Of a stretch of DNA of 64,000 bases, positions 19,653 to 27,943 are shown in pieces. The stretch spans positions 1 to 64,000 of the forward strand of contig JACRJA010000006.1 in NCBI GenBank assembly GCA_016235745.1, in the 5' to 3' direction. The notes beneath the pieces are model-generated. The model was not told where the DNA came from. It searched no databases and saw only the letters and a list, made by a program, of their open reading frames with translations. A program made the translations under genes and the position numbers. Numbering within the stretch: the stretch's first letter is position 1; each line of letters opens with the position of its first letter. The stretch is from Rhodocyclales bacterium (GTDB taxonomy: Bacteria > Pseudomonadota > Gammaproteobacteria > Burkholderiales > Rhodocyclaceae).

Positions 19653-20891
19653 TCAAACGACGTCCGCCTCGGGCTGATCGAGCCCAAACGCCTTGTGCAG
19701 CGCGCGCACGGCCAGTTCGAGGTACTTCTCGTCGACGAGCACCGAGATCTTGATCTCGGAGGTCGAGATCATCTGGATGTTGATCCCTTCCTCGGCGAGA
19801 GTGCGGAACATCTTGGCCGCCACGCCGGGGTGCGAGCGCATCCCGACGCCCACCAGCGAGACCTTGCACACCGATTTGTCGCCGATCACCTGACGCGCCC
19901 CGAGATCGTTCTTCACCCGTTCGAGGATCTCCAGAACTTTCTTGAGATCGTTCTTCGCCACGGTGAAGCTGAAGTCGGTGCTGCCGTCATGCCCGACGTT
20001 TTGCACGATCATGTCGACGTCGACGTTGGCATCGGCCACCGGCCCCAGGATCTGGTAGGCGACGCCCGGCTTGTCGGGCACGCCCAGCAGCGTCACCTTG
20101 GCCTCGTCGCGCTGAAAGGCGATGCCGGAAATGATGGGTTGTTCCATGTTCTTTTCTTCCTCGACCGTGATCAACGTCCCTTCTCCCTCTTCTTCGAAAC
20201 TGGAAAGCACTCGCAGCTTGACCTTGTACTTGCCGGCGAATTCCACCGAACGGATCTGCAGCACCTTGGAGCCGAGGCTGGCCATCTCGAGCATTTCCTC
20301 GAAGGTGATCTGCGACAGGCGCCGCGCCTCGGGCACGATGCGCGGGTCGGTGGTATAGACGCCATCGACGTCGGTATAGATCTGGCACTCGTCGGCCTGC
20401 AACGCCGCCGCGAGCGCCACGGCGGTGGTGTCCGAGCCGCCGCGCCCCAGCGTGGTGATGTTGCCCTCGCCATCCACCCCCTGGAAGCCGGCCACGATCA
20501 CGACCTTGCCCGCGGCCAGATCGGCGAGCATACGCTCCGGCTCGATCTCCAGGATGCGCGCTTTGGTGAAGGCGCTGTCGGTATGAATGGGCACTTGCCA
20601 GCCAGTATAGCTCTTGGCCGGAATCCCAAGGGACTGCAGGGCGATCGCGGTAAGCCCGATCGTTACCTGCTCACCGGTGGCGAGCACCACGTCCACCTCG
20701 CGCGGATCGGGTGAATCGGACAGCGCCTGCGTGAGCGCCACGAGGCGGTTGGTCTCGCCGCTCATGGCCGAGACCACCACCACCACCTGGTGCCCCTGCT
20801 GACGGTATCGCGCCACGCGGCGCGCGACGTTCTGGATCCGCTCCGGCGAGCCCACGGAGGTGCCGCCGTATTTCTGCACGATGAGCGCCAT
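19653..20891 (-). CDS. lysC: Aspartate kinase
   Basis: 412 residues, typical of the alpha/beta-type bacterial aspartokinase. The kinase domain begins LIVQKYGGTSVGSPERI and contains VVVVSAMSGETNRL and TLGRGGSDTTAVALAAAL. Two ACT domains follow from about residue 265 (VTLLGVPDKPGVAYQILGPV and VSLVGVGMRSHPGVAAKMF), the usual site of feedback inhibition. It catalyses the first step to lysine, threonine, methionine and diaminopimelate. It is transcribed away from the XRE regulator at 21141, with 249 bases between the two starts. Confidence 0.97.
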   Translation of the reverse strand: MALIVQKYGGTSVGSPERIQNVARRVARYRQQGHQVVVVVSAMSGETNRLVALTQALSDSPDPREVDVVLATGEQVTIGLTAIALQSLGIPAKSYTGWQVPIHTDSAFTKARILEIEPERMLADLAAGKVVIVAGFQGVDGEGNITTLGRGGSDTTAVALAAALQADECQIYTDVDGVYTTDPRIVPEARRLSQITFEEMLEMASLGSKVLQIRSVEFAGKYKVKLRVLSSFEEEGEGTLITVEEEKNMEQPIISGIAFQRDEAKVTLLGVPDKPGVAYQILGPVADANVDVDMIVQNVGHDGSTDFSFTVAKNDLKKVLEILERVKNDLGARQVIGDKSVCKVSLVGVGMRSHPGVAAKMFRTLAEEGINIQMISTSEIKISVLVDEKYLELAVRALHKAFGLDQPEADVV

Positions 20892-21027
20892 CTTCCCCTC
20901 GAAAAGCGACTTTAAAACTTATAATTTTACCAATGATCGTCTTTCCCCGCCAGGGACAGGAAGCATCGAACCCTCTGCGAGGGGGACTCCTGCACAATAA
21001 GAAAAATCGATACAAAAAATCCGTATC

Positions 21028-21045
21028 AACTATCGAAAAATAGTT
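21028..21045. promoter_or_regulatory. Inverted repeat overlapping the -35 box, possible operator
   Basis: AACTAT at 21028-21033 and ATAGTT at 21040-21045 form a perfect 6-bp inverted repeat with a 6-base spacer. Its right arm touches the first two bases of the -35 element (21044-21049). An operator here would suit autoregulation by the adjacent XRE protein. No binding evidence exists in the sequence beyond this symmetry. Confidence 0.4.
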
Positions 21046-21072
21046 GTCTTACAATTTTCCTTGTTATATGAT
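21044..21072 (+). promoter_or_regulatory. Sigma70 promoter of the XRE regulator gene
   Basis: TTGTCT at 21044-21049, a 17-base spacer and TATGAT at 21067-21072. The expected start lies about 21079, inside the first arm of the hairpin at 21076-21104. Confidence 0.75.
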
Positions 21073-21075
21073 TAT

Positions 21076-21104
21076 GCCTCGCTCAGGCACGACATGAGCG
21101 AGGC
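21076..21104 (+). promoter_or_regulatory. 9-bp inverted repeat at the transcript start of the XRE gene
   Basis: GCCTCGCTC (21076-21084) and GAGCGAGGC (21096-21104) are perfect reverse complements around an 11-base loop. The repeat spans the predicted transcription start and could act as a DNA operator or, if transcription starts early enough, a leader hairpin. It ends directly at an in-frame ATG (21105) 36 bases before the preferred start. Confidence 0.55.
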
Positions 21105-21140
21105 ATGTTCTCCTATCCACGAGTAATGGAGCGAATCTCG

Positions 21141-21479
21141 ATGAAGAACCTCACTGGCAGCGACATCCGCGAACTGCGCAAGAAGCTGGGGCTCAACCAG
21201 TCTCAGTTCTGGTCCAAACTTGGCGTCACCCAGAGCGGGGGGTCGCGCTACGAGAGCGGGCGCAACATCCCCCGCCCGGTGCAAGCGCTGCTGCGCCTCG
21301 TCCATGTCGAGCAGATCGACGTGAACAAGATCAAGCGGGAAGACTGGGAAGTCGCGCAATACCTCAAGGCGACCGATGCCGAGCGCTTCAAGGAACTCAA
21401 GAAAGAAGCGCGCGCCTGGCTGAAAAACCAGGGAAAGACGTCCGCCCCCGTCGAAGAAGCGGAGACGACGGAAGACTGA
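21141..21479 (+). CDS. Small XRE-family helix-turn-helix protein
   Basis: 112 residues. Residues 7-45 (DIRELRKKLGLNQSQFWSKL, then GVTQSGGSRYESGRNIP) form a Cro/C1-type HTH with the usual Q-S-Q-FW-KLGVTQ pattern. The remainder is charged and ends in an acidic tail (EEAETTED). ATG 21141 is preferred because GGAG lies nine bases upstream and it begins MKNLTGSDI; ATG 21105 is also in frame. It has its own promoter and terminator, so it is a single-gene unit divergent from lysC. Targets are unknown; autoregulation is plausible. Confidence 0.85.
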   Translation: MKNLTGSDIRELRKKLGLNQSQFWSKLGVTQSGGSRYESGRNIPRPVQALLRLVHVEQIDVNKIKREDWEVAQYLKATDAERFKELKKEARAWLKNQGKTSAPVEEAETTED

Positions 21480-21517
21480 GCCGCGTGGCTCGGCCGCGAT
21501 CGACGGGATTTCGGCGA

Positions 21518-21555
21518 CCGCCGCGGCCGTGCGCTCTGCACGCCGCGGCGGTTTT
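21518..21555 (+). terminator. Intrinsic terminator after the XRE gene
   Basis: CCGCCGCGGC (21518-21527) pairs perfectly with GCCGCGGCGG (21542-21551). The stem is extended by GTGC/GCAC after a one-base bulge and followed by TTTT. Confidence 0.85.
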
Positions 21556-21571
21556 CCGTTAGAATCCCCCC

Positions 21572-22015
21572 ATGCAGATCACCCGCCGCTTCGAATTCGA
21601 CGCCGGGCACCGTATCCCCAATCACGCCAGCCGCTGCCGCCATCTACACGGCCATCGCTATGCGCTCGAGGTGACGCTCATCGGCGAAACCGTCGCAGAG
21701 ACCGGGCGCAGCGACGAGGGAATGGTGCTCGATTTCTCCGCCCTCAAGACGCTCGTGCAGGAAACCGTGGTCGATCCCTGGGATCACGCCTTCCTCGTGC
21801 ATCGCGACGACACCTTGGTGCGCTCGCTCCTCGAGCGCATCCCGGACCATAGAACGGTCGTGCTTGACGCCGTTCCCACCGCCGAAAACCTCGCCCGCAT
21901 CGCTTTCACGCTCCTTGCTCCGCGCTTTCAGGCCACCTACGGCGAACGGCTGCGGCTGCGCCGGGTGCGCCTCTACGAGACCCCCAACTGCTGGGCGGAT
22001 TACCCCGACGACTGA
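21572..22015 (+). CDS. queD: 6-carboxy-tetrahydropterin synthase QueD
   Basis: 147 residues. RFEFDAGHRIPNH gives the first zinc His and the catalytic region. CRHLHGHRYALEVTL gives the HxH zinc pair with the catalytic Cys just before it. GMVLDFSALK and DHAFLVH follow, and ETPNCWADY holds the late Glu contacting substrate. It converts dihydroneopterin triphosphate to CPH4 in queuosine/7-deazaguanine synthesis. The start is 16 bases after the preceding terminator; a TAGAAT box at 21560-21565 would leave almost no leader. Confidence 0.93.
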   Translation: MQITRRFEFDAGHRIPNHASRCRHLHGHRYALEVTLIGETVAETGRSDEGMVLDFSALKTLVQETVVDPWDHAFLVHRDDTLVRSLLERIPDHRTVVLDAVPTAENLARIAFTLLAPRFQATYGERLRLRRVRLYETPNCWADYPDD

Positions 22016-22078
22016 GCGCCTCTTGGCAAAGGCCGCGTCGCTGGGGATAATCGCGGCGTCCCCGGCCGGAGAAAGGCG

Positions 22079-23047
22079 ATGGAACGACTCGAACACCCGC
22101 TAGCGGATGCGCCCGCCTGGATCCGGTTCTTCGCCGAGCGCGCCGACCAGGTCCCCATCCTCAGACACACCAAGCGAAGTCTCGAGGAATTGCGCCCGGC
22201 GGCGGAAACGCTCAATGCTCATATCATTTCCCGGGTGGTGCTGCAAGACCCGCTCCTCACGCTGCGGCTGATGGTGACGCTGCAGAAACGCCGCCCGCCC
22301 GATCTGCGCACGCGCGAGCTCACCACCATCGACCGCATCCTCCTCATGCTGGGCATCCGCGCCTTTTATGCCGAATGCGACCGTATGACGCTGGTGGAAG
22401 AGGAACTCGCCGACCTGCCCGACGAGCTCACCATGCTGCTGCGGCTCATCGCCCGGCTGCGGCGCGCGGCGCGCTTCGCCCGCGAATGGGCTCTCGTACG
22501 CCGCGACATCGAAGTCTCGGAAGTGGTCGTGGCCGCCCTGCTGCACGACATCACCGAAGTCCTGATGTGGCTCTACGCGCCCCGGCTCATGTCGCTGCTC
22601 ATCCGCCTGCGCCGCACCTACCCTGCCATCCCGCTCGAACAACTGCAGCGCAAGGTGTTCAACGCCACCGAAGTCGAGATCCGCAACGGCCTCATCGACG
22701 CGCTGGAGCTGCCCGAGATCCTGAAGAAGCTGCTCGACGACCACCACCTGGAGAATCCGCGCACGCGCACGGTGTGGCTCGCCACGCGGCTCGCCAGGCA
22801 CCTGGCCCACGGCTGGAACGATCCGCGCATCCCGGCCGACCTCGACGCCATCCAGGAGCTGGTGCACCTCAGTCGCGAGATCCTGCTCAAGCAGCTCGGC
22901 GCGCCGGAAGAAGTGATGGCGCGCCTGCTGGGCCCGGCAAACGAGACGACGCCGTCCAGCCCAACGAGCGGCGAAACGGCGGCCGGCGCTTCGACTGCAT
23001 CGGCCAAGCCCAGCGGATCATCGGCCGCCCCCTCCAGCGACGGCTGA
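22079..23047 (+). CDS. HDOD-domain protein
   Basis: 322 residues. The region 10-260 is all-helical and carries HDOD-type features: IISRVVLQDPLLTLRLM (the first conserved block), DRILLMLGIRAFY and VVAALLHDITEVLMWLYAP, the HD-like helix. The catalytic metal residues of true HD phosphohydrolases are not clearly kept, as is usual for HDOD. The final 40 residues are low-complexity Ser/Ala/Thr/Pro. HDOD proteins act in signalling, but partners cannot be inferred here. It overlaps the convergent uup gene by 30 bases. Confidence 0.8.
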   Translation: MERLEHPLADAPAWIRFFAERADQVPILRHTKRSLEELRPAAETLNAHIISRVVLQDPLLTLRLMVTLQKRRPPDLRTRELTTIDRILLMLGIRAFYAECDRMTLVEEELADLPDELTMLLRLIARLRRAARFAREWALVRRDIEVSEVVVAALLHDITEVLMWLYAPRLMSLLIRLRRTYPAIPLEQLQRKVFNATEVEIRNGLIDALELPEILKKLLDDHHLENPRTRTVWLATRLARHLAHGWNDPRIPADLDAIQELVHLSREILLKQLGAPEEVMARLLGPANETTPSSPTSGETAAGASTASAKPSGSSAAPSSDG

Positions 23048-24964
23048 ACTTCGGCCCTCGAGCGCGGCGAGCGCTTCCAGCTGCACCCAGCGTTCGAGCA
23101 AGGCCTCGATTGCTTCCTCCACCGCCGTGAGCCGCGCCTTCAGGCCGGCCACTTCCTGCGCCCGCTCGCTGTAGAGCCGCGGATCGGCGAGCGCCTCGGC
23201 GAGCGCTGCCTGCTCGGCCTCCAGGGCCTCGATGCGCTGCGGTAACGCCTCCAATTCCTGGCGCTCGCGGTAGGATAGACGCCGCGGCCGCGGGGACCGG
23301 GGGTTCTCCGCCTCGGCTGCCGTGGCCGGCATTTTCACCGCCACAGGCTGCGCCGGAACCGATGCAGACGCGCCGTGCAGCCTCACCCAGTCGCTGTAGC
23401 CGCCGACGCATTCTTCCCAACGCCCGTCGCCGGCCGAGGCGATCACCTGCGTGACCACGTTGTCGAGAAAGCGCCGATCGTGGCTGACCAGCAGCAAAGT
23501 CCCCGGATAGGCGAGCAGGCGCTCTTCGAGGAGCTCCAGGGTGTCGAGGTCGAGATCGTTGGTAGGCTCGTCGAGCACCAGCACGTTGGCTGGCTGGGCG
23601 AAGAGGCGCGCGAGCAGCAGCCGGTTGCGTTCCCCGCCCGAGAGCGTCTTCACCGGCGAGCGCGCCCGCTGCGGCGAGAAGAGAAAATCTTCCAGGTAGC
23701 CAACGACGTGGCGCCGCTGCCCGGCGATCTCCACCGTATCCGATCCAGGGCTGACCACGTCGATGAGGCGCGCCTCGGGGTCGAGCTGGGCGCGCATCTG
23801 GTCGAAATAGGCGACGCGCCGGCGCGTACCATGGCGTACCAGCCCTGCATCGGGCTCGATCTCGCCCAAGATGAGTTTGAGCAAGGTGGTCTTGCCCGCG
23901 CCGTTGGGACCGATGAGGCCGATGCGATCGCCCCGCAGGATGGTGGTGGAAAAGTCGCGCACCACCGTTTTCTCGCCCCAGGATTTCGTCACCCCCACGA
24001 GCTCGGCCACCAGCCGCCCGCTCTGCTCGCCCGCCTCCAGCTGCAGACGCACCCGCCCGAGCCGCTCACGGCGCGCCTCGCGTTCCTCGCGCAGCCGCTC
24101 CAGCCGCCGCACCCGGCCTTCGTTGCGCGTGCGCCGCGCTTCCACCCCTTTACGGATCCACGCCTCTTCCTGGGCGTGGAACTTGTCGAAGCGCGCCTGC
24201 GCCTGGGCCTCGGCCGCAAGCTGCTCGGCCTTGCGCCGTTCGTACTCGGCAAAGGATCCGGGAAAGCTCGCCAGCCGCCCGCGGTCGAGCTCGACGATGC
24301 GGCTGGCGACCCGATCGACCAGGGCCCGGTCGTGCGTCACCAGCACGACGCTGCCGCGAAAGGCGAGCAGCATCTGCTCCAGCCGCTCGATGGCGGCGAT
24401 GTCGAGGTGGTTGGTCGGCTCGTCGAGGAGCAGCACTTCCGGTTCGGCCACCAGCGCGCGCGCCAGCGCCACGCGCTTCACCCCGCCGCCGGAGAGCGTC
24501 GCGATGCGCGCCTCGGCCGCGAGCCCCAGCGCCGCGAGCGCGGCGTCGAGGCGGTGCTGCCACTGCCAACCGCCCTCGCGCTCCAGCGCCTGCTGCACGG
24601 CGTCGAGTTCGGCAAGGAGCGCCGGCTCGGGAGAGGCCGCCACGCGGCGCGACAGCTCTTGAAACCGCCGCAAGAGTCCCGCCGCCTCGCCCAGCCCCTC
24701 GGTGAGCACCTCGGCCACCGTGGCCTGCAGCGGGAAGTCCGCCTCCTGCGGCACATAGGCCAGACGCAGGCCCGGCTGACGCCACAGGAGCCCGTCGTCG
24801 AGCGGCTGTTCGCCGGCGAGCACGCGCAGCAGGCTGGATTTGCCCGCGCCGTTGCGCCCGATCAGCACCACGCGCTCGTTCTCGTCGAGCTGGAAGGTCG
24901 CGGCGTCGAGCAAGGGAACGTGACCAAAGGCGAGATGGGCGTCATCGAGACGGAGCAGTGGCAT
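23018..24964 (-). CDS. uup: ABC-F family ATPase Uup-like
   Basis: 648 residues with two ABC domains and no membrane segment. The first has LIGRNGAGKSSLLRVLAG, the signature LSGGGVKRVALARAL and Walker B LLLDEPTNHLD. The second has LIGPNGAGKTTLLKLILG, LSGGERNRLLLARLF and VLVLDEPTNDLD. An Arg-rich linker joins them, and the C-terminal ~80 residues form a coiled coil (YRERQELEALPQRIEALEAE) as in Uup, where it binds DNA. Uup-type ABC-Fs act on ribosomes and affect transposon excision. The start is only 21 bases after tRNA-Arg. Confidence 0.9.
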   Translation of the reverse strand: MPLLRLDDAHLAFGHVPLLDAATFQLDENERVVLIGRNGAGKSSLLRVLAGEQPLDDGLLWRQPGLRLAYVPQEADFPLQATVAEVLTEGLGEAAGLLRRFQELSRRVAASPEPALLAELDAVQQALEREGGWQWQHRLDAALAALGLAAEARIATLSGGGVKRVALARALVAEPEVLLLDEPTNHLDIAAIERLEQMLLAFRGSVVLVTHDRALVDRVASRIVELDRGRLASFPGSFAEYERRKAEQLAAEAQAQARFDKFHAQEEAWIRKGVEARRTRNEGRVRRLERLREEREARRERLGRVRLQLEAGEQSGRLVAELVGVTKSWGEKTVVRDFSTTILRGDRIGLIGPNGAGKTTLLKLILGEIEPDAGLVRHGTRRRVAYFDQMRAQLDPEARLIDVVSPGSDTVEIAGQRRHVVGYLEDFLFSPQRARSPVKTLSGGERNRLLLARLFAQPANVLVLDEPTNDLDLDTLELLEERLLAYPGTLLLVSHDRRFLDNVVTQVIASAGDGRWEECVGGYSDWVRLHGASASVPAQPVAVKMPATAAEAENPRSPRPRRLSYRERQELEALPQRIEALEAEQAALAEALADPRLYSERAQEVAGLKARLTAVEEAIEALLERWVQLEALAALEGRSSAVAGGGGR

Positions 24965-24985
24965 GACAAAACCTTGAAAGGGGAG

Positions 24986-25057
24986 TCCCCCCGCCAGGAA
25001 TCGAACCTGGATCTAGCGCTTAGGAGGCGCTCGTTCTATCCATTGAACTACGGGGAG
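24986..25057 (-). tRNA. tRNA-Arg (anticodon CCU)
   Basis: Minus-strand cloverleaf. The acceptor CTCCCCG (from 25057) pairs with CGGGGGG with one T-G pair. Then come the D stem GTTC/GAAC, anticodon stem AGCGC/GCGCT with loop CTCCTAA (anticodon CCT, reading AGG), and T stem CCAGG/CCTGG with loop TTCGATT. CCA is not encoded. It sits between rimO (10 bases away) and uup (21 bases away) on the same strand. Confidence 0.93.
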
Positions 25058-25067
25058 AGGGGATGAT

Positions 25068-26396
25068 TCAGCGCGAGGGCACTTCGGCGTAAAGGTCGTG
25101 CACGTCGCAGTCGGTGACGAGAACTTCGGCGAATTCGCCCGGCTGCAAGTCCTCGCCGTTGGGAATGATGACGAGACCGTCGATCTCGGGGGCATCGGCG
25201 CTCGAGCGCGCGAGCGCCCCTTCCTCGTCGACCTCTTCCACCAACACCGTGATCCGGCGCCCGATCCAGCGCTCCAGCCGCTGGGTGGAGATGTCCTCCT
25301 GCCACTGCAGCAGGCGCACGCGACGTTCCTCGCGCACTTCCTCGGGCACGGCATCGGGCAGCGCATTGGCCGCCGCCCCCTCGACCGGAGAATAGGCGAA
25401 GGCGCCGACGCGGTCGAGCTGCGCTTCTTCGAGAAACTGCAGCAAGAGGTCGAAATCTTCTTCGGTCTCACCGGGAAAGCCGGTGATGAAGGTGGAGCGG
25501 ATCGTCAGATCGGGGCAGATCGCGCGCCAGCGCCGGATGCGCTCGAGCACCTGTTCGGCGGCCGCCGGCCGCTGCATCGCCTTGAGGATGCGGGGACTGG
25601 CGTGCTGGAACGGGACGTCGAGATACGGCAGGATCCTGCCCTCGGCCATGAGGGGGATGAGCTCGTCCACGCTCGGATAGGGATAGACATAGTGCAGCCG
25701 GACCCACACGCCGAGATCCCCCAGCAGCCGGGCGAGCTCGGTGAGGCGCTGGCGCACGGGCCGGCCGTCGACGAAGCCCGTGCGGTACTTGAGATCCACC
25801 CCGTAGGCGGCGGTATCCTGCGACACGACCAGGATCTCCTTGACGCCGGATTCGACCAGCGCCTCGGCTTCGGCCATGATCTCGTGGATGGGACGGCTGA
25901 CGAGATCGCCGCGCAGCGCCGGGATGATGCAGAAGGTGCAGCGGTGGTTGCAGCCCTCGGAGATCTTCAGATAGGCATAGTGCGGCGGCGTGAGCCGCAA
26001 GCCCTGCGGCGGAACGAGATCGCTGAAGGGGTCGTGCGGCTTGGGCAGATGCCGGTGCACGAGCTCGAGCACCTCGGCATCGGCGTGCGGCCCGGTGATC
26101 GCCAGCACCTGGGGGAATTCTTCGAGGATACGCTGCGGCCGGGCGCCCAGGCAGCCGGTGACGATGACCTTGCCGTTCTCCGCCAGCGCCTCGCCGATGG
26201 CCTGCAGCGATTCTTCCACGGCTGCGTCGATGAAGCCGCAGGTATTGACGATGACGAGATCCGCCCCTTCATAGTCGGGGCTCAGCGCATAGCCCTCGGC
26301 GCGCAGGCGCGTGAGGATGCGTTCGGAGTCGACGGTGGCCTTGGGGCAGCCCAGGCTCACCATGCCCACGCGGGGCGCGGCAAGCTCAGGTTTCAT
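25068..26396 (-). CDS. rimO: Ribosomal protein S12 methylthiotransferase RimO
   Basis: 442 residues. The N-terminal UPF0004 domain has Cys at 17, 53 and 82 ([29 protein letters not shown]) for the auxiliary cluster. The radical-SAM motif CNHRCTFC at 149-156 follows, in [21 protein letters not shown]-terminal TRAM domain completes it. It adds a methylthio group to the S12 aspartate. The start ATG 26396 lies inside phaR (11-base overlap), so the two are co-translated. Confidence 0.96.
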   Translation of the reverse strand: MKPELAAPRVGMVSLGCPKATVDSERILTRLRAEGYALSPDYEGADLVIVNTCGFIDAAVEESLQAIGEALAENGKVIVTGCLGARPQRILEEFPQVLAITGPHADAEVLELVHRHLPKPHDPFSDLVPPQGLRLTPPHYAYLKISEGCNHRCTFCIIPALRGDLVSRPIHEIMAEAEALVESGVKEILVVSQDTAAYGVDLKYRTGFVDGRPVRQRLTELARLLGDLGVWVRLHYVYPYPSVDELIPLMAEGRILPYLDVPFQHASPRILKAMQRPAAAEQVLERIRRWRAICPDLTIRSTFITGFPGETEEDFDLLLQFLEEAQLDRVGAFAYSPVEGAAANALPDAVPEEVREERRVRLLQWQEDISTQRLERWIGRRITVLVEEVDEEGALARSSADAPEIDGLVIIPNGEDLQPGEFAEVLVTDCDVHDLYAEVPSR

Positions 26397-26988
26397 CGGT
26401 CTTATCGGTCTTGGTTGCCGAAGCGCCCGGGGCGGATCCGTCCGTCTGCGGCCGCAGGCCGGAGAACATGGCGCCAAAGAGCCCGCGCGTCTGATTCTCC
26501 GCCTGTTTCTGCACCTGGGTGATGAGCTGGCGCGATTGTTCGAGATAGGCGTTCATCATCGATTGCAGCGCCGGAGCCTGGAGCGAAAGAAACTGCGCCA
26601 TCCAGTCGGTACCCAGCGGCGCCTTGTCGCCATAGAGCGCGCGCAGCTGCTCCTGGAATTTGTTCTGCATCTCGACGAAGGCCGCGATGCTGTTTTCCAG
26701 ATAGCGCCCCATCAGATTTTGCGACGCTTGGCCGTAGAAGCGGATGATCTGCGCGAGCAGCTCGGAGGAGAAGAGCGGCTGGCCGCAGGCTTCTTCTTCG
26801 AGGATGATCTGCAGCAGCACGCTGCGCGTGAGATCTTCCCCCGTCTTCGCATCGACGATACGGAAAGGCTCGTGCGCGAGCACGAGCGCCTTCACGTCGC
26901 CGATCGTGATGTAGGCGCTGCTGGCAGTATCGTACAGACGGCGATTGGGGTATTTCTTGATCAGGCGGATTTGCTGCTCATCGGTCAT
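26386..26988 (-). CDS. phaR: PHA synthesis repressor PhaR
   Basis: 200 residues. [30 protein letters not shown] is the PHB/PHA DNA-binding domain (residues 7-36). The PHB accumulation regulatory domain follows ([39 protein letters not shown]). PhaR represses phasin genes and its own gene, and is released when it binds nascent PHA granules. The C-terminal third is flexible and Lys/Thr/Asp-rich. A phasin gene lies 35 kb away in this window and is a likely target. Confidence 0.95.
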   Translation of the reverse strand: MTDEQQIRLIKKYPNRRLYDTASSAYITIGDVKALVLAHEPFRIVDAKTGEDLTRSVLLQIILEEEACGQPLFSSELLAQIIRFYGQASQNLMGRYLENSIAAFVEMQNKFQEQLRALYGDKAPLGTDWMAQFLSLQAPALQSMMNAYLEQSRQLITQVQKQAENQTRGLFGAMFSGLRPQTDGSAPGASATKTDKTDET

Positions 26989-27079
26989 TGCCGATCCGTC
27001 CCGGGAAGAGGTCGCGACGGATCATTATACCGTAGCAGGGGGCAAAGGTTCGCACCCGTCCGAAGAAAGGACGCTGCCG

Positions 27080-27120
27080 AAAAACCGCCGTGCGGCGTCC
27101 GCACGGACCGCACGGCGGGG
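27080..27120 (-). terminator. Intrinsic terminator after phaB
   Basis: Perfect 11-bp stem CCGCCGTGCGG (27085-27095) with CCGCACGGCGG (27108-27118) and a 12-base loop, followed on the minus strand by TTTTT. It ends the phaC-phaB unit and insulates phaR. Confidence 0.88.
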
Positions 27121-27151
27121 AAAGGTTTCCTGCCGCAGCCGGCCGATCCCC

Positions 27152-27895
27152 TCAGTACATGTGCTGGCCGCCGTTGATGGCGATGTTGGCTCCGGTCATG
27201 AAAGCGGCCTCATCGGAGGCGATGTAGGCGATCAGTCCGGCGATCTCCTCGGGCTTGCCCAGACGCCCCATGGGGATCTGCGGCAGGATCTTGGATTCCA
27301 GGATCTCTTGCGGAATGGCGAGCACCATCTTGGTGCCGATGTAGCCCGGCGAGACGGTATTGACGGTGACGCCGTAGCGCGCCACTTCGAGCGCGAGCGC
27401 CTTGGTGAAACCGTGCATCCCGGCCTTGGCCGCGGAATAGTTGGTCTGGCCAAAGGCGCCTTTCTGGCCATTGACCGAAGAGATGTTGATGATGCGCCCC
27501 CACTTGCGCTCGACCATGCCGTCGATAACCTGCTTGGTCATGTTGAACACGCTGTCGAGGTTGGTGCGCAACACGGCGTCCCAGTCGGCTTTGGTCATCT
27601 TGCGCAGGGTCATGTCGCGCGTGATACCGGCGTTATTGACGAGCACGTCCACCGGGCCGATTTCCTGCACGATTCTCTCCACGCAGGCCTTGCAGGAATC
27701 GAAGTCGGCCACGTCGGCCGGATAGGCGGCGAACTCGAACCCCTTGGCTTTCATCTCGGCGAGCCACTGCGGGGCCTTGGTGTTGCCGAGCGAGTGGGTG
27801 GTCACGACGCGATAGCCCATCTGGGCGAGCTTGATGCAGATCGCCTCACCCAGACCGCCCATACCCCCTGTCACCAATGCGATGCGTGTCGTCAT
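27152..27895 (-). CDS. phaB: Acetoacetyl-CoA reductase
   Basis: 247 residues, short-chain dehydrogenase. The cofactor site is ALVTGGMGGLGEAICIKL. The catalytic set Ser139/140-Tyr153-Lys157 lies in INISSVNGQKGAFGQTNYSAAKAG. SPGYIGTKMVLAIP is the substrate-binding loop typical of PhaB and distinguishes it from FabG. It reduces acetoacetyl-CoA with NADPH to (R)-3-hydroxybutyryl-CoA for PhaC. It lies 48 bases after phaC. No phaA thiolase is in the window. Confidence 0.95.
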   Translation of the reverse strand: MTTRIALVTGGMGGLGEAICIKLAQMGYRVVTTHSLGNTKAPQWLAEMKAKGFEFAAYPADVADFDSCKACVERIVQEIGPVDVLVNNAGITRDMTLRKMTKADWDAVLRTNLDSVFNMTKQVIDGMVERKWGRIINISSVNGQKGAFGQTNYSAAKAGMHGFTKALALEVARYGVTVNTVSPGYIGTKMVLAIPQEILESKILPQIPMGRLGKPEEIAGLIAYIASDEAAFMTGANIAINGGQHMY

Positions 27896-27943
27896 TTCCC
27901 TTCTCCTCTTCGATGGTTGAATGGCGCCGCTGACGGCACCGGG

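Noticed and set aside
20892..21000. Possible lysine riboswitch before lysC
   Set aside because: The region is AT-rich near the gene with one short stem (CCCTC/GAGGG) and lacks the conserved core expected of an L-box.
27085..27118. 11-bp perfect inverted repeat considered as a member of the dispersed palindrome family
   Set aside because: Sequence is unrelated to the family ends and it has the T run of a normal terminator behind phaB.
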